Assembly: GCA_943736015.1 (NCBI GenBank)
Contig: OX031071.1
Span: 126,501-190,500, forward strand
DNA: 64,000 nucleotides
Direction: 5' to 3'
Source of the DNA: Tridacna crocea
Taxonomy: Eukaryota > Mollusca > Bivalvia > Cardiida > Cardiidae
Positions within the stretch are counted from its first letter, which is position 1. Each line of letters starts with the position of its first letter. The position numbers were made by a program, and so were the translations under genes. This document shows, one piece after another, positions 32,401 through 47,400 of this stretch. Below the pieces are notes generated by a model. It saw only the letters and a program-made list of their open reading frames with translations, ran no database searches and was not told the DNA's origin.

Positions 32401-35400
32401 AAAGTGAAAGAAAATTTGAAATTTGTTTTGTAAAGAGTAGAAAACATTGTGGGAAAAGGAGAAAATGGTGGTAACCACCATTTTCTCTTTATCCCACAAT
32501 GTTTTCTAAAGGTTTCTTTTGCAGGGTCGTCAAAAGTAGGGATTGTGTGGTAATGGGTTAAAAGACTTAACTCTTTACCAAAGGACAAAAAATGTAGATT
32601 TGTCCAAATTGAAAGCCCTTACAGACAACAAAATAAATGTGGCTACAAAATTGAAATTTGTTTTAGGAAGGGTAGAAAACATTGTGTGAAAAGGAGAAAT
32701 GCTGGGATTGTGAGTTAAAGAGTTAAATGAAAGCACTGTGGCAAAAGAGGTCATTACTGCTAACTGGTGTTTTCTCCTTTGACCAAAGATCATGAACTTT
32801 GTGGTGCTTATTAACCCTTTACCAAACAAGCCCTGGTTTTTACGTGTCTGCAGTACAAGTTCTTTGAAAACACTGTGGGAAAAGGAGAAATTGCTCGTAA
32901 CGAGCAATTTCTCCTTTTCCAACAGTGTTTTCTACCCATCTGGAGAACTTCCTGTCATTTTTATCAAATTTGAAAATGTCGTCTGCAAACTCTTTGAGTT
33001 TGGAAGAGTCTAAAATTTGTCATTTGTGATGCGTATTAAGATTTCAGAGCAGATGGAAGCATTCAGTTACCTAGATATATGCCCTGGCTCATAAATGCTT
33101 GCATGTGCATTGAAATGTAATAAAAATTTTACAAAAAATGCGACACTCCACCAAAAGTACTGGTAAACATAGGGGGTGTAAAGATATATGTGACCTGTCA
33201 CATGAATAGGGACCATCTGGGAATTCTGTACATCAAGTAGATGTAAACAGATCAACGACAGTGCAGGTCAGTTTAAGTTGATAATTCAAAAATGGTTTTA
33301 CAGTAAGATGGATTTACACTTTTTATTCTGAATATTCTAACATGACACACGAATTCGGCTCTATAAACACAGTGCAAGGAAGGCGTGGTAAAATCTGCGA
33401 CAATCCATGTAGAGTGATGTCATTCTGTATTGAGTGACGTCATTCAATGACGGAGTTATTCAGTGAAACATAATTTTCAATCCTCGTTTTTACTCTAGGT
33501 TTGAGCTTGTTTTCCTTTCATTAAGAATTTTCCATGTTAGAATCTAAATAATAATTATCTTTCTATCGTGGTTTATCGTTCAATAAACCACGTTGTGAGT
33601 TATGAGGTGCAATGAATGAACCACTCGGGCTATCGCCCTCGTGGATTATTTATTGCGCTTCATAACTCACAACTGTGGTTTATGGAACGATATACCACGA
33701 TAGAAAGAAGATTATTTCTTAAATATATCATAATAGGGAAAAGTGTCCTGCCTGATGCGTGCAGTCTGACCAGGGTCGACACTTTCCGCAGTTCCCAGAA
33801 GGTCCTTTTTTTGCATGACGGGTCACATAATTATTATAGTGAAGATGACAATCTGTTATTTTACAGTTGGTCGCTGTGTTAGCTGCTGGCAAAGAAATTA
33901 ATTTAAAACTAGGTTAACCCTTTACTCCATTGATACCCATTTTGACATATCAACAACAGACAGCTTTTGAAAACATTGTGGGAAAAGGAGAAATTTGCTC
34001 GTAACGAGGAATTTCTCCTTTTCCCACAATGTTTTTCACTCAATCAGATATTTGTATCCTCATTTTTTCATATTTTTGACATCATATCTTTATTTACTGC
34101 TGAAATGGAAGAGCCTCAAATTGGCATATCAGGTTAAAACCTGCCAGGTCACTCTATTTTTTCTGTAATTTTTTCGTGATTTTAAAATTTGATTATCTGC
34201 CTTTTAAAATTTCATTGTCTCTAAAAGAAAGAAAAGAAAACACTGTGGGCAAAGAAGAAAATGCTGGTTACCAGCATTTTCTTCTTTTCCCACATTGTTT
34301 TCAAAAGCTTTCTCTCTCTGGGTCGTTAAAACTCTGGATTATGTGGTAAAATGTTAAAGAAATGGTTGTTTTACAGGTAACAGATACCGAGCTACAGGCT
34401 ATATCTAAACAAGGTCCGGGGAAAACCGATAATGTGATTGAGATCGAGAATGATGGAGGCACTGCCACTGTTTTTGTAGTAGACTCTTCCTCTGTTGATG
34501 AGAGGGAGGAACTCATTTATGAACAGGAGGTAGGAGGGTTTTACTCTTTACCAAACGACAGAATTTTAAATTGGTCCAAATTGAAAGCATTTGCAGACAA
34601 CAAACTAAATAATTTTTCGTAAATGCTGGTAACCAGCATTTTCTCCTTTTCCCACAAAGTTTTCTACCCTATCAAAGCAAAATTGCTCGATTTGAGCCAC
34701 TTTGTTTCTGCAAATGCTTTCAATTTGGATAGGTCTAAAATTTTGCTTTGTGGTGATGGGTTTAGCTTATTTTTAACATTTTTGAACTTGTTGTCTCAAG
34801 ATGTTTAGAATTCTGAAGAGTTTGAATTTTGTTGTTTGCAATAGGGATATAGAGATTTAGGCATATAGTGATATAGCGATATAGAGGTATAGAGATATTG
34901 CGATATAGAGATATTAGGAAAAATATTTTTTTTTTTTGTCTAGGATGACCCAGATGAAGTTCCGCTCCTTTCAACACACTCCGGACAAATCAAACATACA
35001 GAGAATGTTCCTACTGAGTATCACACTTTAGAGGTTTGTAGTTTACATTTTTAGCTCGGCTGCTTTTTAACTCTTTATCACACAATCCCAACTTTTAACG
35101 ACCATGAGAAGTAAAGCTTCAGAAAACATGGCGGGAAAAGGAGAAAATGCTGGTAACCAGCATTTTCTCCTTTTCCCACGATGTTTTCTACCCTTCACAA
35201 AACAAATTTCAAATTTTAAGTCACTTTCTTTTTGTTGTCTTCAAGTGCTACCAATTTGGACCAGTCTAAAATTTTGCTGTTTGGTAAAGAGTTAACTCTT
35301 TCCCAAACAACAGTATTTTAGACTGGTTCCATTGGAAAGCACTTGCAGATGACAAGTTATTTGTATGGCACATTAACCCGTTACCACATGAGAAAATTTA

Positions 35401-38400
35401 AGACTAGTCCAAATTTAGAGCATTTGCAGACGACATGACAAATGTGACTGAAAAATTGAAATTTGGTTTGGAAAGGCCAGAAAACATTGTGGGACATGGA
35501 GAAAATTCAAGTTACCAGCATTTTCTCCTTTTCCTGCAATGTTTTTAAAAGGCTTCTTTCTCAGGGTGGTTAAAAGTCGGGAGTGTGTGGAAAAGAGTTA
35601 AAGAGACTTGGATCAGATAGTCTAGAAAACTTTGAGGGAAAAGAAGAAAATGTTTACCAGTATTTATCTTATTTTCCAGTGTTTTCAAAAGGCTTACTTC
35701 TCAGGGTTTTTAACTCTTTTCCATACAACAAAAGTATGGAATGGTCCAAATTGAAAGTATTTGCAGATAACAAATTCAGTTTGACTGAAAAGTTGAAATT
35801 TGGTTTGGGAAGGGTAGAAAATATTGTAAGAAAAGGAGAAAATGCTGGTTACCAGCATTTTCTCCTTTTCTCACAATCTTTTCAAAGGGCCTCTTTCTCA
35901 GGGTGGCTAAAAGCCGGGATTGTGTGGTAAAGAGTTAAAGAACACATCAAGGGATTGTCATGGCAATGGTGTCATCATCTGCTTTGTGAAAAAACTTTGG
36001 TATTTTATTATATCTCTGTAATTACTTCGGAAAGTTACTTAACCCATTACCTCAAAATTCCGTGTTTTAACGACCCAGTAGGTGAAGGCTTTTGAAAACA
36101 ATGTGCAAAAAGGAGAAAATGCTGGTTACCATCCACAACTAAAATCATTTCAGTTACATTTAATTTGTCATCTGCAAATCTTTTCAAAATGGACCAGTCT
36201 AAATTTTTTGTTGTTTGGTAAAAAGTTGAGCAAGTTGCTATTGTGTATTTCATTTAAATTGACACAAGTCAACATCATTCACATCATTTATGCGCTTTTT
36301 ACCTAATATTTCTCAGATTTTACATAATATTGCAACACGTTGCTATGTGGAGACGATTTGCCACAGGGAATTATAAAAAAAAAAAAAAGTTTTGCTAGAT
36401 TTTGATGAAAATCCCTTCGAAAAGGGGCTAGAAACATGAAATAAATAGATTCTTTTTTTCCAATTTAACCCATTACCACATAATTCCTACTTTTGACAGC
36501 CCTGAGACAGAAGCCTTTAGAAAGCATTGTGGGAAAAGGAGGAAATACTGGTAACCATTATTTTTTCCTTTTCCAACAATGTTTTGTACCCTTGACAAAA
36601 CAAATTTCAAATTTTTATTCACTTTTATTTTGTCGTCTGCAAATGCTTTCAATTTGGACCAGTAAAAAATGTTGTCGTGTGGTAACGAGTTAAAGATCAA
36701 TATTTATTTAATCTCATTAACATTACCAGTTATAATTCCACTCATGGCTGTGCCAACTGTGAAAATATTACCGAAGATGTTCACTTGATTAACCCTTTAC
36801 CACACAATGACGACTTTTGTCGATGCTGAGGTAGAAGCCTTTTGAAAACATTGTGGGAAAAGGAGAAAATGCTGGTTACCAGCATTTTCTTCTTTTCCCA
36901 CAATTTTTCTCCCCTTCCCATATCAAATATCGATTTCTTCAGTCACATTTATTTTGTCATTTGCAAATGCTTTCAATTTGGATCAGTCTATAAATTTTTC
37001 GTTTGGTAAAGAGTTAAAGTAATTTATTGTTTTTTATTATTGATATTTAAGCCGGCCAGAATTGTTCAGTCTAACGATGGAGAGGCTGAAAGTGAAGACC
37101 TCACTAATCAACCTTCCACCTCCTCTGAACAGCCAGAGGAAAATTCCCAAGCGCATAAAAGATTTTTACAAATCGAGAAAATTCTCAGAAAAGCTGGTAT
37201 TGATACATCTGGGAAAACGTGGAAGAACCTGACCCGACCAGGTCGTCATATTTGTCCGTACTGTTTAAAAGGCTGTGCTAAGCCCAGTGTCTTGGAGAAA
37301 CATATTCGGGCACACACAGGAGAGCGTCCCTACCCTTGTATTGTATGTAAAATATCCTTCAAAACTAAAAGTAACCTCTATAAACATTGTAAGTCCCACA
37401 CACATAAACAGAAAGTAAAAGCCAGTGCTAACAGTGGTAGCACCGATAATGAAAGTGACGGTTCCAAGGAAGTTGTAGAGAACGAGAGCACTGAGACGGA
37501 GGACGATCTCAAGAAACAAAACAGCGATCATGCCCCGAAACATGTGATACAGGAAGTCCTTAAATATTTGGGGAAAGATAAGGGGCAGAGACCCAGTGAG
37601 GTACAAACAGAGCGGCAGAGAGCTAAACTTGAGAGACTGAAGTCTGTACAGGATAGGAAACTTGGACCGGAGGTAAGGAAAAGACAAGAGAACAAAGCTC
37701 TTCATCGACAGATGAGTCTCCCGGTGATGTCAACAAAGTCCTCGCAACTTCCAAAATTAGCGCCAAAAACTATCGAAGTGTTAGATGAAGTGCCAGATTC
37801 TAAACATTTTAGACAAAAGATTTTGAAAAATAAATTAAATATTGGGAGAGACAGTGTCCTACAAGGAGCAGTTAGTGTGCAAAGTTCTGAAGAAGCGATA
37901 ATGGAGGTCGTTAACCCAGCAGATGACATCAATAGTTCAGATAACCAACCACTGCCAAACCAGATACAAATATGGACCTTGCCAGACCCGGACACCGATC
38001 ATGAAACGGCCACAAGAGCCTTGAGAGAATTAGAAGAACTGAGTGAGGAATTTTCCAAGGCTCATAAAGATGGGGTGAAGTCATCCATGAAAGTTCATCG
38101 TTTGAAAGACAAAAGGGTCCAGGTAGTTCTACAAATGCAGGAGTTACTTCTAAACAAGGGTAAAGAGAGGCAAAAAGATTCGTCCAATGAAATATCAGCA
38201 CCAGACACACCCACCACACCAAAAAGTATTTCTACAGCAGCTTTAAAGGAAAGAATACAACAGTTGATCTCGGCCAACGAAGCCATCATGGACACACCGA
38301 GAGTTGAACCACCTCGAGCTAAAGCAGTACGACGTCACTTTTCCCGCCAAGAAGAAGTCAGTGCATCCATCTCGGAAACAGACACAGCAGCTTCAAACAT

Positions 38401-41400
38401 TGGACATACAAAATTGAATGCAGTCTCTGTTCCATCACACACTCAAACGAAAGGCAGTGCTGGCTTCGGTAATTTTAATTTGAATCAGAATAATTTAGAT
38501 AGAAGGAGTATGATTGTGGAAAAGTTTGAGCAAGGTGGAGACCTTATTATTATAACACGTAATGAGGAGGATGAAGGAAATGTTACTGATAAAACAGGAG
38601 TGTTGCCAGTGCAGCCGTTGGATAGAGAATCAAATCCTGACATTTTAAGGCATATGGCAAGCCAAACTGAACCAGAAATAAAGCTAAAACCTTCCAACTT
38701 TTCCTCCTTTGAGAAAAAAACTGTTCAGTCCCAAAATAATCTTACATTTTCTCGTCCAGTTTATATTCAAAACAGACAAAGTAAGGCTACAACTCCTGTA
38801 CTAGTCCCTTTGGCATCATCCAAGTCGTCAACTGTTAGCCTTGGCTCTCCTGTTTTCATTGCCCCAAAATCTGGTGGAGTTGTTGATGGTAACCAGCCAT
38901 CAGCATTTCCTTTTTCATCAGTGCCATCAAATGTGATGACTTTTGTGCCATCAACTGTTGATTCAAAGTCACACCATTCTCAAGGCAATCCTCCTGCCAG
39001 AGTCGTGAGTTTTGCACAAAATGCGACAGCCACCACTCAGCCATTGGCAAATGTTCGCTCAAAAAGTTTACCCAGTGTTTCATATGTCCCAGTTATCCAG
39101 AGACCATCAACCCAGTCTGCTGTACCAACCACAGCCATGAGTGTGATGCTGCAGGGACATGAAGGCCAACAAGTGCAGTATATCTTGAAGAGTCCTGCCA
39201 AGGAACAGCCTGTAGAAACACAGCCTACTGCGGAGAAAACATCTCCCATGTTTGTAAGAGCCGGGTCATTGCCTGTACTAATGATAGACCATCCTGTATC
39301 TTCACCTTTGGCGAAAACACCACAAGAATCACCCGCTGTGTTTGTTCAACCGATGCAGTTGATACAAACCATCAATACGCAGCCGAACATCATTGCGCCC
39401 GGCAGCACCCAAGCATCCTTTGTAAGAGTAGTATCGCCCCCATCTGTCAGGATTCCACAACTACAGCAGATCTCTGCATCTGCCAACAAACCATCCACTC
39501 AGCTTGTTGGCTCTCCCATGGTGGTTGGAGTGAATTCCCCTTTCATACAGCCTCAGGCCTTGCCGATTGTCAGTCCTGCAAATAATACTTCAGCTGATCC
39601 AATGAAAATCTTGTCATCCATTGTCTCGAACACCGTAACACAGCAACTTTCTGGCTCATCAAATCGAGAAGCGAAGCAGATCAAAATTGAAATTAAAATC
39701 CCACCTTCAATGCACCAGTCAAACCATCCTGCTCAGACCACACCTAAAACTTTGGGCGCAGCACCCCCAGTCACTGCTCCACACAGGTCAAAACCAGTGT
39801 TACAGAGACAGAACTCTGTACAAGCATCAAGCCCATCAAGTAGAGCTACACCGACATCTTTATTGACTAAACCAGTGTTTAAATTTCAGAACATATCGCC
39901 CCAAGTAACAGCAGTACCTACACCCCAGATTCCAAGTGGGCCTGTCTTCCGTTTCCAGACAGCACGTACAAAAAGTGTTGGAGACCAGGTGATCACGCAG
40001 ACAGCTCCCCTCACAGATCCAAATATGATTAAAGAACTTTTGAAAAAAGGAAAAATATATGCAAGGTCGGGTTCAACAGCACAAAATGTCATTGATCCCT
40101 CTGATAAGGAGAGTGAGGGTCAAGGTCACAGGAAACTGAACAGAAGCACCAGTGAGCAATGTGAATATGGAGCGTTTGCTTGTGATAAGTGTGGAACATC
40201 ATTTAAGAAACAAGACACATTAGCCTTGCATAGAATTTATTATTGTTTGTTTAGGGAAAAAGACCAATTGCCAGAAAATTTGTCACTGCAAAGTTCAGAA
40301 TTTAGAGACAGACAAAAGAGTTACGAAAACAGTCCTGGGTTTGTTTCTAAAAAAGTTTCCATGCTAAATACACTTGTTGCACAGACACCTGATAAAGTAG
40401 AGAGGGGAATTAACTCTAACAAGGTAGTTATGCCTATGTGTTCCAGTAATCAATCATTTTACGTTGTTGACACGGCGACTGGGAGGAAATTCCCTGTTGT
40501 TGGTGATGTATCTCAGATCTCTAAACCTACACAGGAAATAAACAACGTCAAGCAACTAACGGTCAGTGAGGATATAAAAACGGAGCAGGATAAAAAAGCA
40601 GACGAGGCCAAGGAAACATGCTTAGCCAAACTTAAAGGTCAAATTTTGAAAAGGAAACTTAAAGGCAAACTGTTAATGAGGTCACTTAGTGTTGATGCTG
40701 TGGATTCAGGGTCAAAGAAGGCTGATGTACCTGCTAAACTTAATGCTAACAATGAAGATGAAACAATTGGTCAAACACCACCCAAAAAACTTAAGTTTAA
40801 GCAAATGTCTGAGAACTTGGACAACAAGCCTTGTATTGATGAAGGATCGAGAAAGAGCAATTTAAGAAGGTCTGATTCTGTCCAAGCATTCCCTAACAGA
40901 AGAATTCGTATCGCAGAAACGAAAGATAATGTAGGTAAAGGAACTGTTACAGAAAATAAACTAGAAGAAATAACAGAAGACAAAGGAGAAAATAGCTCTT
41001 TCAAAATTAGTACAGATGCACCTAAATTACCAGTGTTTAAGATACCTGTTGTCATGGCAATGCCAGTACCAGGCCATGGATCACAGGGTCAGCCTATATA
41101 TCAACACAATTATAGAATGAAACATTTCAGTGGAATGGGCACACCTCCACAGATGTTACCCTCCGCCATTTTAACACCATACCCAGACCTGATGGAACCA
41201 GGTAAAGCTAAAAGTAAATTTAGTTTTGAGCTTTTAGTTCCATCAAGCAATGGGAATGCTTCTCAAGATAAAAGTGCAGATTTATCAGATAAAAACCGGG
41301 AAAATTCAGATAAAAGTGAAGTTAATTCAAACAAAAAAAATGAAACAGCATATCCTGTACAGTCTAAGATGGCTGTTACTTTAAAAAGTTCTGAAGGCAC

Positions 41401-44400
41401 GGAGACCAATTCTACTGAATCTTCTGGCAAAGAAAACTGCGGAGGAACAGATTTATCTCCGACAAAATCAACTACATTTACAACATCTTGTCTGTCCGTC
41501 ATATCTCCGGGGACACCATTGAAAAGTCCATTGATGAAACAGTATTCAATCGCTGGTCACTCGTACCCAACATTACGAAGTCTGACACATATGACATTTT
41601 GTTGTATCGACAAACCCCAGCCAATGTATGTTCGCAGTGGAAGAACAAAAAAGGTTTCCATGTATTCAAACTGGTGTATCGCACAAAACAACTCCAATCT
41701 GTTTGGTCTGAGCACAAAGAAGTTACTGTCCCTGTATAGTTCACGATATACAACCAACCCAGTTTGGGCTGTAAACAGCGGATCTAATTCATACAAAGGT
41801 GGAATAGTTACTCACAGTTCTTATTGGAAGTACAAGCAACAAAAACAAGGAAAGGTGTTCAATGAGCACAGAGAGAAGATAAGGATGAAAACACAAATAC
41901 CAAATAAGTCTAAAATTGGCTTCTCTAAGGGGGGATCATCTGTACAAGGAGGTTACAAAAGTTACGCTAGTTACACTTATATAAGAGGTAGGGGTAGAGG
42001 GCGCTACGTCTGTGTCACCTGTGGTATTCGATGCAAGAAACCAAGTATGCTTAAAAAACATATCCGAACACATACAGACCTACGACCATATGAATGCAAA
42101 TATTGTAAATTCCCGTTTAAGACAAAAGGAAATTTAACGAAACACATGAAATCAAAATCTCATCTTCGAAAGTGTGTCGAGCTTGGAATCTTCCCTGTAC
42201 CAACTACCGTGGATGACACGCAGATAGACAATGCAGTGTTGAAGGCCCAGTATTTGGTATCAAAGAAGGCCACCATTCATTCTGAAAACAAAGATAACTT
42301 GCTGATAGAGACCTCAAATGAAAATGATGAGGATGATGATGATGTTGTTATCCAAGAGGAAGGTGAGGAAGATGACATGGAGGAAGATCTAAGTGAAGAT
42401 CCCAATGAAGGTCATCTTGAAGATCATGTAACGGAAGAAATGAACTCAAGGGATGATACAGTATCCAATGAAGTTGATGCAAGAGAGGTAGAGCTAGTCG
42501 GGAATGATTTGAAGAAAGAACAAGATGCTGATGGGTGAGTGAACTTTGTACTAAACTGTCGGGTGTTTAACCCATTATCACTCAATCCCTACTTTTGACG
42601 CCCCAGAGAAAGAAGCCTTTTGAAAACGCTGTGGGAAAAGGAGAAAATGCTGGTAACCAGCATTTTCTCCTTTTCCCACAGTGTTTTCTACCCTACCCAG
42701 AACAAATTTCAATTTTTCAGTCACCTTTCATTTGTCGTCTGCAAAATGCTTTCAATTTGGACCAGTCTAAAATTTTCTCGTGTGGTAAAGAGTTAACCCC
42801 CGTCCTGCAACATAAACAAAAATGAAATGTTCAATTCAATATCAACCCTTTCCCAAACGACAAATTTTAGACTCTTCCATACTGAAAGAGTTTGCAGACA
42901 ACAATTTTAAATTTGATGGAAATGGTAGAAAGTTCTCCTAAAGGGTAGAAAACACTGTGGGAAAAGGAGAAATTGCTTTAACCCTTTCCCAAACGACAAA
43001 TTTTGGACTCTTCCAAATCAAAAGAGTTTGCAGACGACAATTTTAGATTTGAAAAAATGCCGGAAAGTTTTCAAAAAGGGTAGAAAACACTGTGGGAAAA
43101 GGAGAAATTGCTCGTTACGAGCAATTTCTCCTTTTCCCACAGTGTTTTCAAAAGACTTTTACTGCAGACACATAAAAACCAGGGCTTGTTTGGGAAAGAG
43201 TTAACGAGCAATTTCTCCTTTTCCCACAGTGTTTTCAAAAGACTTGTACTGCAGACACATATAAACCCGGGCTTGTTTGGGAAAGAGTTCACGAGCAATT
43301 TCTCCTTTTCCCACAGTGTTTTCAAAAGACTTGTACTGCAGACACGTATAAACCCGGGCTTGTTTGGGAAAGGGTTAACCCTTTGGCTGCTAAGCGTGAC
43401 TCCCTGACTTTTGGCGGACAGCAAAGATCAAGATCAGACAGCAGTGAACGTGCAGTCTGATCTTGGATCTTCACTGTCTGACTAGGAGATATAATTCCTC
43501 AAAATGTACCTTTAACCCCTAACCCCATAAGGCATTTCTATGGTATCTCTAATTGACCCTTAATCATAGCAAGGATGAAGCCGTTTCTTAAGTGTATATG
43601 ACATCTTTTGATAGCATAGAAAACATTGTGACAAAAGGTGAAATTGCTCGTCACGAGCAGTTTCATCTTTTGTCACAATGTTTTCCAAAGGCTCCTACTA
43701 GCATTGCGTCGAAATGAGTATCTATGGAGTAAAGAGTTAAAATAGTAATATTTTGGGGTTTTGTTATCAAATTGAAAATTTCATTTTAGTTCTTTAGCAG
43801 GATTAAGGGTAAACTCATTACTAAACGACAAAAATTTGGGCTTGTCCAAATCGAAAGTATTTGCTGAATAGATAAAAGTGATTGAAATTTTGAAATTTGT
43901 TTTGTAAAGTGTAGAAAACATTTTGGGAAAAGGAGAAAATGCTGGTTACCAGCTTTTTCTCCTATTCCCAGTGTTTTCTAAAGGCTGCTTTCTCAGGGTT
44001 GTCAAAAATAGGGATTGTGTGGTAATGGGTTAATATTTACCAAATTTTTTTGTGTTGAACATAAATATGCAGTCTGATTTTGGACCTATACTTTCAGTTA
44101 TTTTCTTGCATATTTTGGCCAAAAAGACCCTGAAAAAACTTTTACGTGTATTTTTTTTTCTCGAGTGAAAAGATCCATTTCACCAGTTCATCTCTGTGCA
44201 GCTCCGGTAGCTCAGTTGATAGCAGAATTTGAAAACAGCAGGTTGATCGTTCAGTTTCCTGCTTGGCCAAACTCCTTAGGATTGATGATAGCCCTTGGTA
44301 CAGAGTGCATTACTCTCTCACCACTAATGGTTGTTTTGATGATAGTTATGTGGGAAAGCAGCCAGTGGCTTTGAAAGAATATTTTGTGGAGGGCTGGTAA

Positions 44401-47400
44401 AAGAAACACCAGGAAAGCATGGGCAGGAGCACTGTCTGCTGCAATATTGAAATAATGTTGAAAACTTATTAACTATTAACCCTTTACTCCATAGATACTC
44501 ATTTTTATGCATTGCTTGTAGGAGCATTTGGAAAACATTGTGGCAAAAGGCGAAATTGCTCGTGACGAGCAATTTCACCTTTTGCCACAATGTTTTCTAA
44601 GCTATCAAAAGGTGTCATATACACGTAAGAAACAGCTTCATCCTTGCTGTTATTTAGGGTCAATTAGAGATACCATAGAGACACCTTATGGGGTAAAGAG
44701 TTAAACACCATACAGTCAATCAATTTAGTTTTGTAAGCTTTAAAACTCACTGGCTTAACTCTTTACCTCACAATCCCGACTTTTAATGACCCTGACAAAA
44801 AAGCCTTTTGAAAACATTGCAGGAAAAGGAGTAAATGCTGGTAACCAGCATTTTCTCCTTTTCCTGCAATATTTTCTACCCTTTTAATGACAAATGCCAT
44901 TATTTGAACCAGATTTTATTTGTTGTCTGCAACTGCATTCAGTTTGGCCAAGTCCAAACATTTGTCGTTTGGTACAGGATTAAATGCCATACAATTAGCT
45001 TATCAATTTACCACTGTGTTAAAAACTTAAAAACTGTAATTTTTAGTCGAGTAGAAGAATCTACGCCATCTAGTCAGAGTTCTTCACAGACGGAACGGAA
45101 CTTGTTTCTCCAAACCTTGGGCATCATTGCGAAACAGGCAGCGGGCGAGAAGCCAATGGTGTCAGGTTCAAGTCTGAGTAATGTGGTGGGTGCATATGAA
45201 ATAGCTAATGTTTCATCCAACGTGGAACAGACCAGCAGGAAATCTGTATCCAAGGTGACAACAACCTCTGTGAAGGTTTTGGCCTCCAGGTACAGTATAT
45301 AGAGCCTTTAACATGTGAAAAGGGAGCATTCAGACATTTGTCTATAGTTTTGTTTTGGATCAGCCTGCACAGTTGGTACAGACAGATCTAAGTATTCTAT
45401 GACTAAATCAGATTTTGTGCTACAGTTGACTTGCATAATACAGAAAATTACATAAAACGGAAAGTGTTGTTTCACATTATCCTGCATGAACTGCACAGGT
45501 GATCTGCGAGGACACTTTATGCAAATGTTTGGATGCCCCTTTTCGCACGCTGTAGACCATATAAAGATTTTCTCAACTATTTACTGAAAAGGGGTTTGCA
45601 TGGCTCATTTGTAAATTGAGACTCATGACCTGGAGGACCTAGGCTGAAGCCCACTGGATATAGTGGGTTTTTCATGGGAATGTCCTTGGGCAAGACAATT
45701 CAGAACCCTAGCCTAGTAGTGGTGGAACCCAGAAAATACATGAATATGCAAACTGAAATAATGTTAAAAGAGGCATAAAACACCATTAGATTAATCAAGC
45801 TTGATGAAAATTTCTTTTGTTTCGCAACCCATCAAATGAAGACATTTTCGAAACATTCCTGGAATAGGAGTAATTGCTGGTTAGCAGCATGTTTTCCTTT
45901 TCCTTTTCCTGTGATATTTTCTACTTTTTTAGAACGGATCCACTCATCATTATTGCTTGTTAATTGTCCATACAAATGCTAAATGCGAACATTGAAACTT
46001 TGGTTCTATTACATAACTTCTTTTGTTTTCAGTGTAATATTATATATATACCCATTGCTATTTTTCTTTCTCATACGTGTTTGACACCACAATTGCGTGA
46101 CATCATATTTTGATGTCATTTTAACCCATTACCACACAATCCCTACTTTTGATGCCCCTGTTAACCCTTTCCCAAACAACAAATTTTGGACTCTTCCAAA
46201 CCCAAAGAGTTTGCAGGCGACAATTTTAGATTTGGAGAAAGTGGCACAAATTCTTAAAAAAAAGGTAGAAAACACTGTGGAAAAAGGAGAAATTGCTCGT
46301 TACGAGCAATTTCTCCTTTTCCCACATTGTTTACTAAAGACTTGTACTGAAGACACGTAAAAACCAGGTCTTGTTTGGGAAAGAGTTAAAGAAGCCTTTT
46401 GAAAACATTGTGGGAAAAGGAGACAATGCTGGTAACCAGCATTTTCTCCTTTTTCCACAATGTTTTCAACTCTTCACAACACAAAATTTTAAATTTTCAG
46501 ACACTTTTATTTTGTTGTCTACAAATGCTTTTGATTTGGACAAGCATAAAATATTGTCGTTTGGTAATGAGTTAAATGTATTTCATAAAAGTGAACAGGC
46601 TTTATAAACAGTACCATGGTTGGGTACAAATCCAAAGCATTTGCAGACAACATTTTAAACTGGGCTCAAATAATCGACCTAATCTTTGATAGAGTAGAAA
46701 GACATTGTGGAAAAAGGAGAAAATGCTCTTTACCAGCATTTTCTCTTTTTCCAACAATGTTTTCAAAAGACTTCTTACTCAGGATTGTGGAAAGTAGGGA
46801 TTGTTTTGTAAAGACTTAACCCATTACCACACAATCCCAATCTTTTGATGCCCCTGAGAAAGAAGTCTTTAGAAAACGTTGTAGGAAAAGGAGAAAATGC
46901 TGGTTACCAGCATTTTCTCCTTTTCCTACAATGTTTTCTACCCTTCACAAAACAAATTTCAAATTTTCAGTCACTTTTAATTTGTCGTCTGCAATTGCTT
47001 TCAATTTGGACCAGTCTAAAATATTGTCGTTTGGTAATGGGTTAAGCTTGCCAAAGACCTACTTGATAACAGTTTTTGTAGACAGGTTTGATAAAATATT
47101 ATCTCCAAGACCCAACTCATGTCTGATCCTATAATGATTATATAATTATTATTCTAACATGACACGCGACTTTGGCTCTATAAACACAGTGCAAGGAAAA
47201 CGTGGTAAAATCTGCGACAATCCATGTAGAGTGACGTCATTCAATGAGTGAGTTATTCAATGGAACATTATCTTCATCCGCGTTTTTACTCTAAATTTGA
47301 ACTTGTTTTCATTTCACTAAGAATTGGCAATGTTAGAATCGAAATAATCTTCTTTCTATCGCGGTATATCGTTCAATAAACCACGTTGTGAGTTATGTGG

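Noticed and set aside
41499..41796. Minus-strand frames of 79-84 codons inside exon 7
   Set aside because: Shadows of the conserved Schnurri coding strand.
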